Part shown: positions 22,488-30,989 of the stretch, piece by piece
How the letters are laid out: every line of letters begins with the position of its first letter
Numbering within the stretch: position 1 is the stretch's first letter
Virus record (IMG/VR): IMGVR_UViG_3300021085_000128
Location: 1 to 31,490 of that record
DNA: 31,490 nt
From: a virus
Reading direction: 5' to 3' (one strand)
Program-made: the position numbers and the translations under genes
The notes under the pieces: model-generated
Databases searched by the model: none
What the model saw: only the letters and a program-made list of their open reading frames with translations
Told to the model about the DNA's origin: nothing

Positions 22488-22568
22488 GTATTGGCTTGGG
22501 TGCCATTATTCATTACGTTAATTTTTATTAAAAAGGGTATTCGGCAAAAGAGCGTTACCCTTTTTTTT
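22488..22568 (+). ncRNA. Candidate small RNA (or attenuated leader) between terL and the tail operon
   Basis: A consensus promoter ends at 22481 and a perfect 10-bp terminator ends at 22568, giving a transcript of about 80 nt. No good reading frame starts inside it. A TTG-started frame running through it (22479 onward) begins inside the promoter box and translates the terminator, so it is unlikely. The transcript may be a free regulatory RNA or a leader where termination controls the tail operon. The call rests on signals only. Confidence 0.5.
22530..22568 (+). terminator. Rho-independent terminator with perfect 10-bp stem
   Basis: AAAAAGGGTA (22530-22539) pairs perfectly with TACCCTTTTT (22556-22565) across a 16-base loop, and the T run extends to 22568 (eight T). 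It stands between the promoter at 22474 and the tail operon. Confidence 0.8.
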
Positions 22569-22580
22569 GTTCTTACTTTT

Positions 22581-22640
22581 AGCGTTCGCTACAATTTCGC
22601 TAAGCATATAGATAAGATAAGAGAAGAAAAGAAAAGAACA
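22581..22640 (+). other. Origin-like element, copy 2 (non-coding)
   Basis: AGCGTTCGCT (22581-22590), TTCGCTA at 22585 and again at 22596 (11-base period), AGCATA at 22603, and GAGAAGAAAAGAAAA (22621-22635) follow the same order as at 16246-16295. The outer arms TTAGCG (22579-22584) and CGCTAA (22598-22603) pair. The first copy pairs AAGCG with CGCTT instead, so the bases differ but pairing is kept. It is a candidate second origin, initiator-binding or packaging site. Confidence 0.5.
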
Positions 22641-22698
22641 TTATATATCAGAAATTTAGATTTTTTTTTTAGCTTCGTATATAACGATTAGCTAATTA

Positions 22699-22713
22699 AA
22701 ACGTTTATAGATA
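22699..22713 (+). promoter_or_regulatory. Shared 15-mer directly before the tail operon
   Basis: AAACGTTTATAGATA is identical to 1011-1025 upstream of the scaffold/capsid genes and abuts the ATG at 22714. It may be a late promoter or operator for the two structural operons, possibly read by the sigma-like factor at 18271. Confidence 0.4.
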
Positions 22714-23385
22714 ATGAAACTTACAATTAACATACCTGAACAATTAAGTGAAGTTACTTTAAAGCAATACCAAAAGTGGTTAAAGATTGCTGAAGGTAAA
22801 GAACTGGATTCATTCCTACAACAGAAGATGATTGAGATTTTTTGTGATATACCACTAAAGAATGTTCTACAAATAAAAGCAAGCGACATTAATAATATTA
22901 CTGAAGAACTTACAAAGCTGTTTACTAATACACCTAAGTTTATAGATAGATTCGAAATGAATGGTAAAGAATTTGGATTTATACCTAAACTCGATGACAT
23001 TAGCTTTGGTGAATACGTTGACTTAGATACCTACCTTGCTGACTGGGAGTCCATGCACAAAGCAATGGGTGTTTTATTTAGACCAATAACATTCAAAAAG
23101 AAAAAGCAATACTTAATAGAAGATTACGATAGTGCTGACAAGTACGATATGACAGAAGTTACTTTAGATGTTGCTTTTGGTTCGCTTGTTTTTTTTTACA
23201 GTTTAAAGAACGAATTACAGAAAACTATCCTGAATTATTTAGCAACACAACAGGAGATAGAGCTACCTCAGCATCTGCGGGATTCTCTGCAAAATGGGGT
23301 TGGTATCAATCTATCTACGGACTCACTAATGGAGATATTCTCAAATACAATGAAATTACCAAATCAAAACTACACACCTGTTTAA
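22714..23385 (+). CDS. Tail assembly chaperone, zero-frame product (lambda G-like role)
   Basis: The 223-aa product is the first gene of the tail operon, with no typical ribosome site because the shared 15-mer abuts its ATG. Helical segments (EVTLKQYQKWLKIAEGKELD; QQKMIEIFCDIPLKNVLQIK) are followed by a middle part with FIPKLDDISFGEYVDLD. I recognise this pattern from Bacteroidetes phage proteins upstream of neck and tape-measure genes. In siphophages such proteins coat the tape measure during tail assembly. At codon 161 the gene crosses a T9 run where a -1 shift would give a longer second product. Confidence 0.7.
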   Translation: MKLTINIPEQLSEVTLKQYQKWLKIAEGKELDSFLQQKMIEIFCDIPLKNVLQIKASDINNITEELTKLFTNTPKFIDRFEMNGKEFGFIPKLDDISFGEYVDLDTYLADWESMHKAMGVLFRPITFKKKKQYLIEDYDSADKYDMTEVTLDVAFGSLVFFYSLKNELQKTILNYLATQQEIELPQHLRDSLQNGVGINLSTDSLMEIFSNTMKLPNQNYTPV

Positions 23386-23453
23386 TGCACTTAGCATTTG
23401 AAAAGGATAAATATGAATTAGAGCAACAAATATTAAAAAGAAATCAAAGATGA
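22714..23453 (+). CDS. Tail assembly chaperone, -1 frameshift product (lambda GT-like role)
   Basis: If ribosomes slip back one base at T TTT TTT (23190-23196), translation leaves the zero frame after residue 161. It then adds 85 aa from the overlapping frame to the TGA at 23451, for 246 aa in all. The added part reads as real protein: ERITENYPELFSN, FSAKWGWYQSIYGLTNGDIL, then CLMHLAFEKDKYELEQQILK. This motif is familiar from second-frame chaperone products. Both frames stay open together for about 190 bases. Without the shift only a 22-aa fragment (ATG 23385) could be made from its end. An extra T in the true sequence would instead fuse the frames permanently. Confidence 0.65.
23189..23197 (+). 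other. T9 slippery run for -1 frameshifting
   Basis: Nine T residues follow GTT...: zero-frame codons are GTT TTT TTT TAC, and a one-base slip back gives TTT TTT TTA CAG. T TTT TTT is a heptamer on which both tRNAs can re-pair perfectly. No strong downstream stem was found by eye. Confidence 0.6.
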
Positions 23454-23716
23454 CAAAAGAAGATATATTAGAAGAATTAACAAGCAGAGATTTATTAATT
23501 GAGAATGAACACATTATCCTTGTAGATGGATTTGAAGAAGCATTTATAGGTATATCAGCAAACAACCCAATTAAAGCAGTTTACGATTATTGGATATGTT
23601 TAGATTTATTAATACAAAGAGAGGGTGTCGACTTTGATGAAGCTATTGATAGTTTAGATGAATTTATTGAACAAGACTTAGGAGAACACACTCCAACTTA
23701 TATAAAATTAGTATGA
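23450..23716 (+). CDS. Small acidic tail-operon protein, unknown
   Basis: This 88-aa protein starts in an ATGA overlap with the end of the frameshift product, which itself suggests that the second chaperone frame is translated. It begins KEDILEELTSRDLLIENEHI, has a strand (ILVDGFEEAFIGIS) and ends in acidic helices (DFDEAIDSLDEFIEQDLG). Similar acidic proteins occur at this place in other phages. I know no function. Confidence 0.6.
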   Translation: MTKEDILEELTSRDLLIENEHIILVDGFEEAFIGISANNPIKAVYDYWICLDLLIQREGVDFDEAIDSLDEFIEQDLGEHTPTYIKLV

Positions 23717-24168
23717 ACAGTTTTTACAACATAATAGACAAGATTAAAGAAGTAGTTGTAGCAGAACCATTTAATAATGAAATTACATTTGGTGATATTG
23801 CTGACATTGATTTAAAGAAGCAGAGCTTATTTCCTTTAGCTCATGTAATGGTCAACAACAGTACTATCAATAACAACTACGTAACTTTTAACATTACTAT
23901 TTTCTTTATGGATTTAGTAGATATTAGCAACGAACAAGTGACTGATCTATATAGAGGTAATGACAACAGGCAAGATATATTAAACACACAATTAGCTTTA
24001 GCAACCAGAGTTATAAGAGTTTTACAAAAGAGTGATTTATACAAAGATAAATTTGAGTTAATCAATCCAGCTACTTGTGAACCATTTACAGAAAGGTTTG
24101 ACAATATGCTTGCTGGTTGGGCGGTTACTTTTGATTGTGGTACTAAAGATGAAATGACCTACTGTTAA
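23713..24168 (+). CDS. Neck / tail completion protein
   Basis: This 151-aa protein is linked to both neighbours by four-base or one-base overlaps. An N-terminal helix (FYNIIDKIKEVVVAEPF) is followed by strands (FPLAHVMVNN, VTFNITIFFMDLVD), a helix (LALATRVIRVLQKSD) and a final strand pair (NMLAGWAVTFDCG). This is the layout of tail terminator proteins (lambda gpU / SPP1 gp17 type), which cap the tail tube. Position next to a gp10-like protein supports the call. Confidence 0.6.
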   Translation: MNSFYNIIDKIKEVVVAEPFNNEITFGDIADIDLKKQSLFPLAHVMVNNSTINNNYVTFNITIFFMDLVDISNEQVTDLYRGNDNRQDILNTQLALATRVIRVLQKSDLYKDKFELINPATCEPFTERFDNMLAGWAVTFDCGTKDEMTYC

Positions 24169-24647
24169 TGAGTAAATTTAAACAAGCATTAGAAAAATAC
24201 GCTAAGTATGTTGTTCAGCAGTCAAGAAGTAATTTGACTAAAAAGAAAAACAACGCTTCTAAGCAACTGTATAATAGTTTAGAGTATAAAATACAAGGAG
24301 ATAGAGTTTCTTTTCTTAGTGAGAGTTATGGCGAGTTTATTGATAAAGGTGTTAAGGGTGCAAAGTCTACATATCCAGAAAGCTCTGCAAGTCCTTTTAA
24401 ATATACAACTAAACAACCACCAAGTAGAGTATTTGATAAATGGAGTATTAGAAAAGGCATAGCACCAAGAGATAAGCAAGGTAAGTTTGTAAGTAGGCAA
24501 TCACTAAATTTTTTAATTGCAAGAAGTATTAAAAACAAAGGTATTAGAGCAACATTATTTTTTACTAAACCTTTTGAAAGGGGTTTAGATTTATACGGAG
24601 ATGAAATAGCTGAGGGCTACATAAAAGATAAAATAGGAATAGAATGA
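24168..24647 (+). CDS. HK97 gp10-like head-tail / tail assembly protein
   Basis: This 159-aa basic protein begins KFKQALEKYAKYVVQQSRSN, has SKQLYNSLEYKIQGDRVSF, then SYGEFIDKGVKGAKS and a Pro-rich segment, and ends with RSIKNKGIRATLFFTKPFER. The YGEFIDKGVKG segment and overall size resemble HK97 gp10-like proteins found between connector and tail genes. It probably acts in joining head and tail. The start forms an ATG overlap with the previous stop. Confidence 0.6.
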   Translation: MSKFKQALEKYAKYVVQQSRSNLTKKKNNASKQLYNSLEYKIQGDRVSFLSESYGEFIDKGVKGAKSTYPESSASPFKYTTKQPPSRVFDKWSIRKGIAPRDKQGKFVSRQSLNFLIARSIKNKGIRATLFFTKPFERGLDLYGDEIAEGYIKDKIGIE

Positions 24648-25783
24648 GTACAATAATAAGAACAAGAAGCCCTTTTTTCATAAGGACACCACAAGAAACC
24701 AATAGTGAATTAAGTTACTTTCAAATTAATATAACTGTATTTGGTGGTTTAAGTAATTCAACGGAACAATGCGATGATTTATATGCAACCTATTCACTAC
24801 AAAAAAAACCAATTGGAAGCGAAGATTCTGTTAGTGTAGATATTAGCGAAATAGTAAACGACCATCTTGAGCAAATATTTACTGGAGTTTATTCTGTATC
24901 ATCAGCAAAAAGCTCTATTTGGGTAACTGTTGCAACATCTCCAAGACAAGCAGATGGTTCTTTAATAGATGATGCTTCAATAACTTCAAACACTTATTTA
25001 GCTCAAGAAGGTTACAATCATTTTAAAGATGGTGTTAACTATACAGCAGAACCTATTGCAATGATTAGTGGAAGTTATTTACAATACCATCAAGGAAGTA
25101 CAATTACAATACCAGTAAATGTTGAACGAGTTATTTCTATTCAATGGAAGTCAGGTACAAGCACAAGAGAAACAGATAGTTTTGCAGATAATGGAAATCA
25201 AAACCAAAAAATAGGATATGCGCAGTTCTCAGGTTCTACAGTATTAGACAATATATTAGTTACCTACGATGATTCGTATGAATCTACTATTACAATAGTA
25301 CCAATTGAAGAATGCAAATACCCAGTTCATAAAATTACTTTTGTTAATAGATGGGGAGCAATGCAAGATTTATTTTTCTTTAAAAAATCTACAGAAAGTT
25401 TAGAAACGAGAAGCGAAAATTTTAATAGAAGTATATTTGAAGCAAGGAATGTAGTTTTGTCACCACCTGAAGAAGGTGTTAATTGTGATGAATCAATTAC
25501 ATATAATACTTACTCAACAACAGCACACGCAAAGAAAACTTTTAATTCTAATGCTACTGAAAGCATTTCTTTAAATACTGGTTTTGTTAACGAATTAATG
25601 AATCCATATTTTGAGGAGTTAATGGTTAGTGAATACATTTGGCTAACTGATTCAACTAATACAATTTATCCTGTTAATTTAAAAGAAAGTTCATTTACTT
25701 ACAAGACTGGTTTGAATGATAGATTAATAAATTACACAATGAATTTTGAAAAGTCATTTAGCTTAGTAAATAATATTAGATAA
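24644..25783 (+). CDS. Structural tail protein, family unknown
   Basis: This 379-aa, beta-rich protein begins TIIRTRSPFFIRTPQETNSE, followed by strands (SYFQINITVFGG) and VSVDISEIVNDHLEQIF. A central Thr/Ser-rich part and a C-terminal domain (YPVHKITFVNRWGAMQDLFF, DRLINYTMNFEKSFSLVNNI) complete it. I have seen this pattern in other Bacteroidetes phages beside the tail protein encoded next, but know no assigned role. Baseplate or distal tail protein is plausible from its position. ATGA overlap upstream; one-base overlap downstream. Confidence 0.6.
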   Translation: MSTIIRTRSPFFIRTPQETNSELSYFQINITVFGGLSNSTEQCDDLYATYSLQKKPIGSEDSVSVDISEIVNDHLEQIFTGVYSVSSAKSSIWVTVATSPRQADGSLIDDASITSNTYLAQEGYNHFKDGVNYTAEPIAMISGSYLQYHQGSTITIPVNVERVISIQWKSGTSTRETDSFADNGNQNQKIGYAQFSGSTVLDNILVTYDDSYESTITIVPIEECKYPVHKITFVNRWGAMQDLFFFKKSTESLETRSENFNRSIFEARNVVLSPPEEGVNCDESITYNTYSTTAHAKKTFNSNATESISLNTGFVNELMNPYFEELMVSEYIWLTDSTNTIYPVNLKESSFTYKTGLNDRLINYTMNFEKSFSLVNNIR

Positions 25784-27999
25784 TGCAAAAAGTAGTTCTA
25801 TATATACAACCACAACTTAGAAACACAACAACGGAACAAGATTTTGTTAGAGTTGATTTAATGGAAGAAGAACTTATTTCATTAACTCAGGTTATTCAAG
25901 ATGTTAGTGACATAGATAAAATATTTACGGATTATAGTAGAACTTTTAATTTACCAGCAAGTAAAACAAATAATAAGATCTTTAAGCATTGGTACAACCC
26001 AGAGGTTGAAGGTTTTGATGCTAATATCTTTTGTGAGTCAAGAATTGAATTAAACCACCTGCATTTTAGGTTTGGTAAAATACAATTAAATGAGGTTGCT
26101 ATGAAGTATGGAGAGCCATCAATGTACAAGGTTACATTCTTCGGAAATACAGTAACTTTTAAAAATAAGATTAACGAAGACCAGCTGTCAGATTTAGTTT
26201 GGTTAAATAATTTTAATCACAATGCAGATGCTGACTATGTAAAAGACGCTTTAGAAAACGGAAAAAACTTCACAGTTGATAGTGTAAGTTATACTGATGC
26301 AATTATATACCCATTAATAGCACACTCACAAAGTTATATTTATGATAATCAAACTGGCTCTGCTAATTTAAGCAATGGTTTAAATATTAGCACAAATTCA
26401 TCACATCACCAACAAAGAGGTGTTGTTCCTGAAGATTTAAAACCAGCTATTCCAGTAAAGAATATTATTAAAGCAATTGAAGAACAATACAGCATAATTT
26501 TTAAAACTGGCGAGTTCTTTGATTCTACTGCAATGGATAATTTGTATCTATGGTTGCATAGGGCTAAAGGTAGAGTTACAGGAGATTTATTAGTTGAATT
26601 AAGTGGTGTTACGTTTATATGTCAAACAACTGCTAATTGTGTTCACTATAATGGTACAACTTATGACTCAGTTGAATTTGAAGAAGGAGATTATATATTT
26701 ACACAAAGGTTTTCTGCAAGTGCTAATCCACCTACACCAATGGAAGAAGGATTCAAATTTACTGCTAATATAACACCAGCTTCAAGCTCCATACCCTACT
26801 CAATTGAAATTGTTGACAGCTTAACAGATACTATTGTAGCAACAGCAAACAATTTAACAGACGCTCAAAGTCATTCAATTGGTTATGGTTTTGGTCAATC
26901 TAATTCATTAGCATTAAATGAGTCAAGAAGATTATTTGCAAGAGTTAGAAGTGTTGACCCTTTAACATTTTCTGCAAGTGTTTCTTTAGACCATTCATTT
27001 TATAATCCAAGCACGCAAAGGAGAGAATATAATTTGATTGCTAATTACAATAGTCAATCTTCAAGCATTGTTACAAGTGCTACAATAATAATTACAGAAC
27101 AAATACCACAAATTAAAATTAAAGACTTTCTAAATGGTTTGTTTAGAGCTTTTAACTTAACTGCTTATGTAGACTTTTTCGGGCAAGTAATTGTTGAAAC
27201 TTTAGATGATTATTATGCGGGTGGTAACACTTTTGACATTACTGAATTTGTAAAAACTGATGAACATACTATTAGCGATGCGTTACCATTTTCAAATGTA
27301 GATTTAGAATATTCAGAACCTAAAAGCATTTTGGCTCAAACGTTTCAATCTTTAAACAATAGAAGATATGGCGAATTAACTTACATTGGAGATGCAAGCA
27401 AAAAAAGAGAATATAAAATCACATTACCTTTTGAGCATATGTTATTTGAAAGGTTACAAGATAAAACAAGCGGAGCGTTAACTACAGTACAAGTTGGTAG
27501 TTTCTTAGATGATAATTTAGAACCAAGTATAGGACAGCCATTATTGTTTTATGGTATTCATCAACAAGATGTTTCAACAGTAATTAATTTTCTATATAGT
27601 ACAAGACCAGAAACTTACGCTGCTTTATGCCCATCAGGAACTAATTACAATTTAGAAAGTTATTGGATACCAAGTGCTTGTAATGAGTTAGGAACATCAA
27701 CAACAGCGCCAACTTACAATCTAAACTTTGGTAGTGAAATAAACACTTATACTTTAACTGATTATGGTGGTAATAATAACAGTTTGTTTCAAACTTATTA
27801 TACTAATTACATTACAAGAATATTTAACAAGAAAACAAGAATATTTAAATTCTCTGCAATACTACCATTAAAAGTATTATTGAATTTAACTTTAGATGAT
27901 TTGATTATAGTTGGTACAAGAGCTTATACTATAAATAAAATGTCAAGTAAATTACAATCAGGAGAAACGAATTTAGAACTATTAAACGAACCAACGTGA
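25783..27999 (+). CDS. Large tail / baseplate protein, family unknown
   Basis: This 738-aa protein has an N-terminal region with VRVDLMEEELISLTQVIQDV and DIDKIFTDYSRTFNLPAS, then LHFRFGKIQLNEVAMKYGEP. This pattern recurs in Bacteroidetes phage tail operons. A middle Ser/Thr-rich beta section covers about 265-430. From about 440, IKIKDFLNGLFRAFNLTAYV resembles the hub-like part of tail-tip proteins. The size and place next to the tape measure suggest a tail-tip or baseplate hub. I cannot confirm the family. Confidence 0.6.
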   Translation: MQKVVLYIQPQLRNTTTEQDFVRVDLMEEELISLTQVIQDVSDIDKIFTDYSRTFNLPASKTNNKIFKHWYNPEVEGFDANIFCESRIELNHLHFRFGKIQLNEVAMKYGEPSMYKVTFFGNTVTFKNKINEDQLSDLVWLNNFNHNADADYVKDALENGKNFTVDSVSYTDAIIYPLIAHSQSYIYDNQTGSANLSNGLNISTNSSHHQQRGVVPEDLKPAIPVKNIIKAIEEQYSIIFKTGEFFDSTAMDNLYLWLHRAKGRVTGDLLVELSGVTFICQTTANCVHYNGTTYDSVEFEEGDYIFTQRFSASANPPTPMEEGFKFTANITPASSSIPYSIEIVDSLTDTIVATANNLTDAQSHSIGYGFGQSNSLALNESRRLFARVRSVDPLTFSASVSLDHSFYNPSTQRREYNLIANYNSQSSSIVTSATIIITEQIPQIKIKDFLNGLFRAFNLTAYVDFFGQVIVETLDDYYAGGNTFDITEFVKTDEHTISDALPFSNVDLEYSEPKSILAQTFQSLNNRRYGELTYIGDASKKREYKITLPFEHMLFERLQDKTSGALTTVQVGSFLDDNLEPSIGQPLLFYGIHQQDVSTVINFLYSTRPETYAALCPSGTNYNLESYWIPSACNELGTSTTAPTYNLNFGSEINTYTLTDYGGNNNSLFQTYYTNYITRIFNKKTRIFKFSAILPLKVLLNLTLDDLIIVGTRAYTINKMSSKLQSGETNLELLNEPT

Positions 28000-28133
28000 A
28001 AACAATATTAGAAGCATTAGAATTTTGTAAAGAAAATAAACTTTACGATAAATACATTAAAATAGCATTAGGTGTTAATAAAGTGCCAATGACAATTAAA
28101 GAAGGTTTTAACCAATTAAGAATGAAGAAATGA
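27996..28133 (+). CDS. 45-aa protein before the tape measure
   Basis: GTG 27996 overlaps the preceding stop (GTGA), and the stop overlaps the next start (ATGA), so it tiles exactly. The product (KTILEALEFCKENKLYDKYI ... TIKEGFNQLRMKK) is a basic helical protein. Exact coupling on both sides argues for a real gene, perhaps a tape-measure assembly helper. No known family. Confidence 0.55.
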   Translation: MKTILEALEFCKENKLYDKYIKIALGVNKVPMTIKEGFNQLRMKK

Positions 28134-30979
28134 CTAAAGTAGTAAAAGTTATATTAGAAGCAGAAACTGGAAAAGCGAATGCTAATTTAAACAAGGTTAA
28201 TAAGAGTTTAAAAACAACTGAGAAACAAGCAAAAGAAACATCTGGAGCAATGACATCTGCTTTTAATGCTTTACCAGCATCAATACAAGGTGCAATAGGT
28301 CAAGTTAAAAATCTTGGTACATCTTTTAAAGCGTTAGCAGTTGGCGGTAGTGTTGCTGCAATTGCTGGTCTTGGTTCTTTGTTTGTAATGGCAACTAAAA
28401 AAGGAGCAGAGTTTGCAAAAGCATTATCTGGATTAGAAGCTGTGCTTGGAGCAAGCGATGCTGAAATTAATCAACTTTCCAACTCAGCAAAAGAACTTGG
28501 TGCATCAACTCAATTTACATCAAAACAAGTTGTTGAACTACAAACAGAATTCGCAAAACTTGGATTCTCTACTAAAGAAATACTTGAATCTACAAAAGCA
28601 ACATTAGATTTAGCTGCTTCTTTGGATGTTGGTTTGGGTGAAGCTGCAATGATAGCTGGTTCTACATTGAGGTCGTTTGGTTTAGAAGCAGCAGAAACTC
28701 AAAGAGTTGTTGATGTGATGGCTTTATCAACGAGTAAATCTGCTTTAGATTATGAAGGTTTAAGAGAGTCTTTAAAAATGGTAGCACCTTCTGCAAGAGC
28801 TTTGAATGTAGACATTGAAGAAACTACTGCTTTGCTTGGCATTTTAGCTGATAATGGAATAAAAGGCTCGATGGCTGGTACTGGTTTAGGTAAAACATTT
28901 ATTGAATTAAATAAAAAAGGCATTCCATTAAATGAGGCGTTAGAGAAAATAAAAAATAGTTCAAATGCTCTTAACGACGCAATTGACTTAGTTGGAGATA
29001 GAGGTGCAAAATCACTTTTAACTTTAGCTAATAATGCTCCTAAAATAGATGTATTAACTGAATCTTTTAGAAACTCACAAGGAGCAGCACAAAGATTAGC
29101 AGAAACAAGGCTTGACAATTTAGCTGGTGATACAACTAAACTTGGTTCAGCTTGGGAAGGTTTCTTATTATCTATTGAAGATGGCGAAGGATTATTTAAC
29201 AGTATTGCAAGAGGTATAGTTCAAGCTACAACATCGCTGTTAAATTTTATAACACCAACTGAAAAATTATCAGAATCTTTAGAAAAAGAAAGATCATCTT
29301 TGTTTAGGGTGCAAGCGCAACTTGGAAATGTAAACACTACACAAGAAGAAAGAACATCTTTAATTTTAGAACTTCAAAAACAATACCCAAATTACTTAAA
29401 AAACATTGATGCTGAAACTGCAAGTAATGAAGATTTAAACGCAGCTATTCAAGAAATAAATAAATCATTAATAAATAAAATACTAATACAAGAGAGGGAA
29501 GAAGAAATACAAGAGCAAGCACAAGAAACTGCTGACGAATTAAATAAAGTACTTGATAAAGAAGCTGAAACCCTTGATTATACTGCTAAATTAAGACAAA
29601 AATATTCTGATTTAGGTATTGAAATAAAAGCAACTTCACCAAATGAAGTTTTAAAAGAATTAAATGAAATTCAAGAAAGAGAAAATAAACTTCGTGAAGA
29701 AGGAAACGGACAAAATAAACTTAAAATTGATGACATTGGTAGATTAGTAAATGAGCAAATTAATTTACAATCTAAAATAAAAGCATTAAATAAAGCAGAA
29801 GAAGATTTTCAAGAAGAACAAGAAAAAGGAAACAATTTAATAAAAGAAAAAGATGCTTTAATGGAGCGTCTTGGAATTACAACAGATGATGTTACTAAAA
29901 AAACAGAAGGTGGTGTTAAAGCAGATGAAGAGCAAACTATTGTTATAAGAGATTTAATAAAAGAGCAAGAAGAACTATTAGAACAAGCTGAAAAACTACC
30001 GCAATCAACAGAAGCGGAACTTGCTGTTAAGAATAAAAAAATTGCCTTAATAAATAAAGAAATTAAAAGGCTTAAATCTTTAGGAATTGAACAAGAGAAA
30101 AAAGCTGTTAAAGAAATTGAAGTTACTAATGAATTAAATAAAAAATTATTAGAACAAATTGAAATAAAAGAAGATTTAGATGATTTTGATTTAGAAGAAG
30201 AAGAACCTGTTTTTGAAACAGATTTTTTAAAGAATACAGAAAAAGCAAGCAAGTTTCAAACAGAAGTAAAAATTGGAGCTATTGTAAACGAAATTGAAAG
30301 AGAAAAGCAATTAAGACTACAACAATTAGAATGGAATAAAGAAAACATTATTAAACAATCTATTCTTGATGGAACTTATTCAGCAGAACAAAAAATAGCA
30401 ATAGAAAAAGATTATCAAAGAAAAAAATCAGAAATTGAAATTGACGCTGATGAAAAAACTAAAAGACAAAAAATAGATAATCAAAATGCTATATTAAACG
30501 CAACAAGTTCAGCTTTAAGTTCTATTGGTCAAATTGCTGATGCTTTTGCTGGCGATGACGAAGAAAGGGCAAAGAAGGCTTTTAACATAAATAAAGGATT
30601 AGGTATTGCTCAAGCAATAATAGCTACATCACAAGGTATAATGAATGCTTACACTAATCCAGTTGATGTTGCAAGTGGAGTTGCGTTTGCGAAAAGTATT
30701 GGCATTGGTTTAGCTGGAGCTGCACAAATAGCAACAATTGCAAGTACAAAGTTTCAGCCTGCTGATGGCGGTGGTGGAAGCGCACCAAGTCCAAGCATTT
30801 CAGGGGGTGGAGAATCATCTACACAACCACCAAGTTTTAATGTAGTAGGTCAATCAGGGTTTAATCAAGTGGCTGGAGCATTAGGGCAACAACAACCAGT
30901 ACAAGCGTATGTTGTAGCTGGTAACGTAACAACAGCACAACAATTACAAAATAATACAATTACACAAGCAACATTTTAA
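28130..30979 (+). CDS. Tail tape measure protein (TP901 type)
   Basis: This 949-aa protein sets tail length. A coiled N-terminus (NANLNKVNKSLKTTEKQAKE) and a hydrophobic segment (about 69-88) precede the TP901 core, about 90-310 (SNSAKELGASTQFTSKQVVE, EFAKLGFSTKEILEST, TLDLAASLDVGLGEAAMIAG, GLRESLKMVAPSARALN). A long Glu/Lys coiled coil covers about 380-800, then a Gly/Ala-rich hydrophobic stretch near 821-873 and a Gly/Ser/Gln-rich end. At about 0.15 nm per residue the tail would be near 140 nm. The frames on the opposite strand are low-complexity shadows. Confidence 0.92.
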   Translation: MTKVVKVILEAETGKANANLNKVNKSLKTTEKQAKETSGAMTSAFNALPASIQGAIGQVKNLGTSFKALAVGGSVAAIAGLGSLFVMATKKGAEFAKALSGLEAVLGASDAEINQLSNSAKELGASTQFTSKQVVELQTEFAKLGFSTKEILESTKATLDLAASLDVGLGEAAMIAGSTLRSFGLEAAETQRVVDVMALSTSKSALDYEGLRESLKMVAPSARALNVDIEETTALLGILADNGIKGSMAGTGLGKTFIELNKKGIPLNEALEKIKNSSNALNDAIDLVGDRGAKSLLTLANNAPKIDVLTESFRNSQGAAQRLAETRLDNLAGDTTKLGSAWEGFLLSIEDGEGLFNSIARGIVQATTSLLNFITPTEKLSESLEKERSSLFRVQAQLGNVNTTQEERTSLILELQKQYPNYLKNIDAETASNEDLNAAIQEINKSLINKILIQEREEEIQEQAQETADELNKVLDKEAETLDYTAKLRQKYSDLGIEIKATSPNEVLKELNEIQERENKLREEGNGQNKLKIDDIGRLVNEQINLQSKIKALNKAEEDFQEEQEKGNNLIKEKDALMERLGITTDDVTKKTEGGVKADEEQTIVIRDLIKEQEELLEQAEKLPQSTEAELAVKNKKIALINKEIKRLKSLGIEQEKKAVKEIEVTNELNKKLLEQIEIKEDLDDFDLEEEEPVFETDFLKNTEKASKFQTEVKIGAIVNEIEREKQLRLQQLEWNKENIIKQSILDGTYSAEQKIAIEKDYQRKKSEIEIDADEKTKRQKIDNQNAILNATSSALSSIGQIADAFAGDDEERAKKAFNINKGLGIAQAIIATSQGIMNAYTNPVDVASGVAFAKSIGIGLAGAAQIATIASTKFQPADGGGGSAPSPSISGGGESSTQPPSFNVVGQSGFNQVAGALGQQQPVQAYVVAGNVTTAQQLQNNTITQATF

Positions 30980-30989
30980 AATAAATACA

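Noticed and set aside
22479-22691. A 70-codon TTG-started frame in the gap after terL
   Set aside because: It begins inside the promoter box, translates through the terminator hairpin and a T10 run, and its product looks like no protein. Regulatory content explains the DNA better.
29809-30252. A 147-codon minus-strand frame opposite the tape measure
   Set aside because: It is the complement of a Glu/Lys coiled coil, giving a Ser/Phe low-complexity product with no promoter or ribosome site; all real genes are on the + strand.
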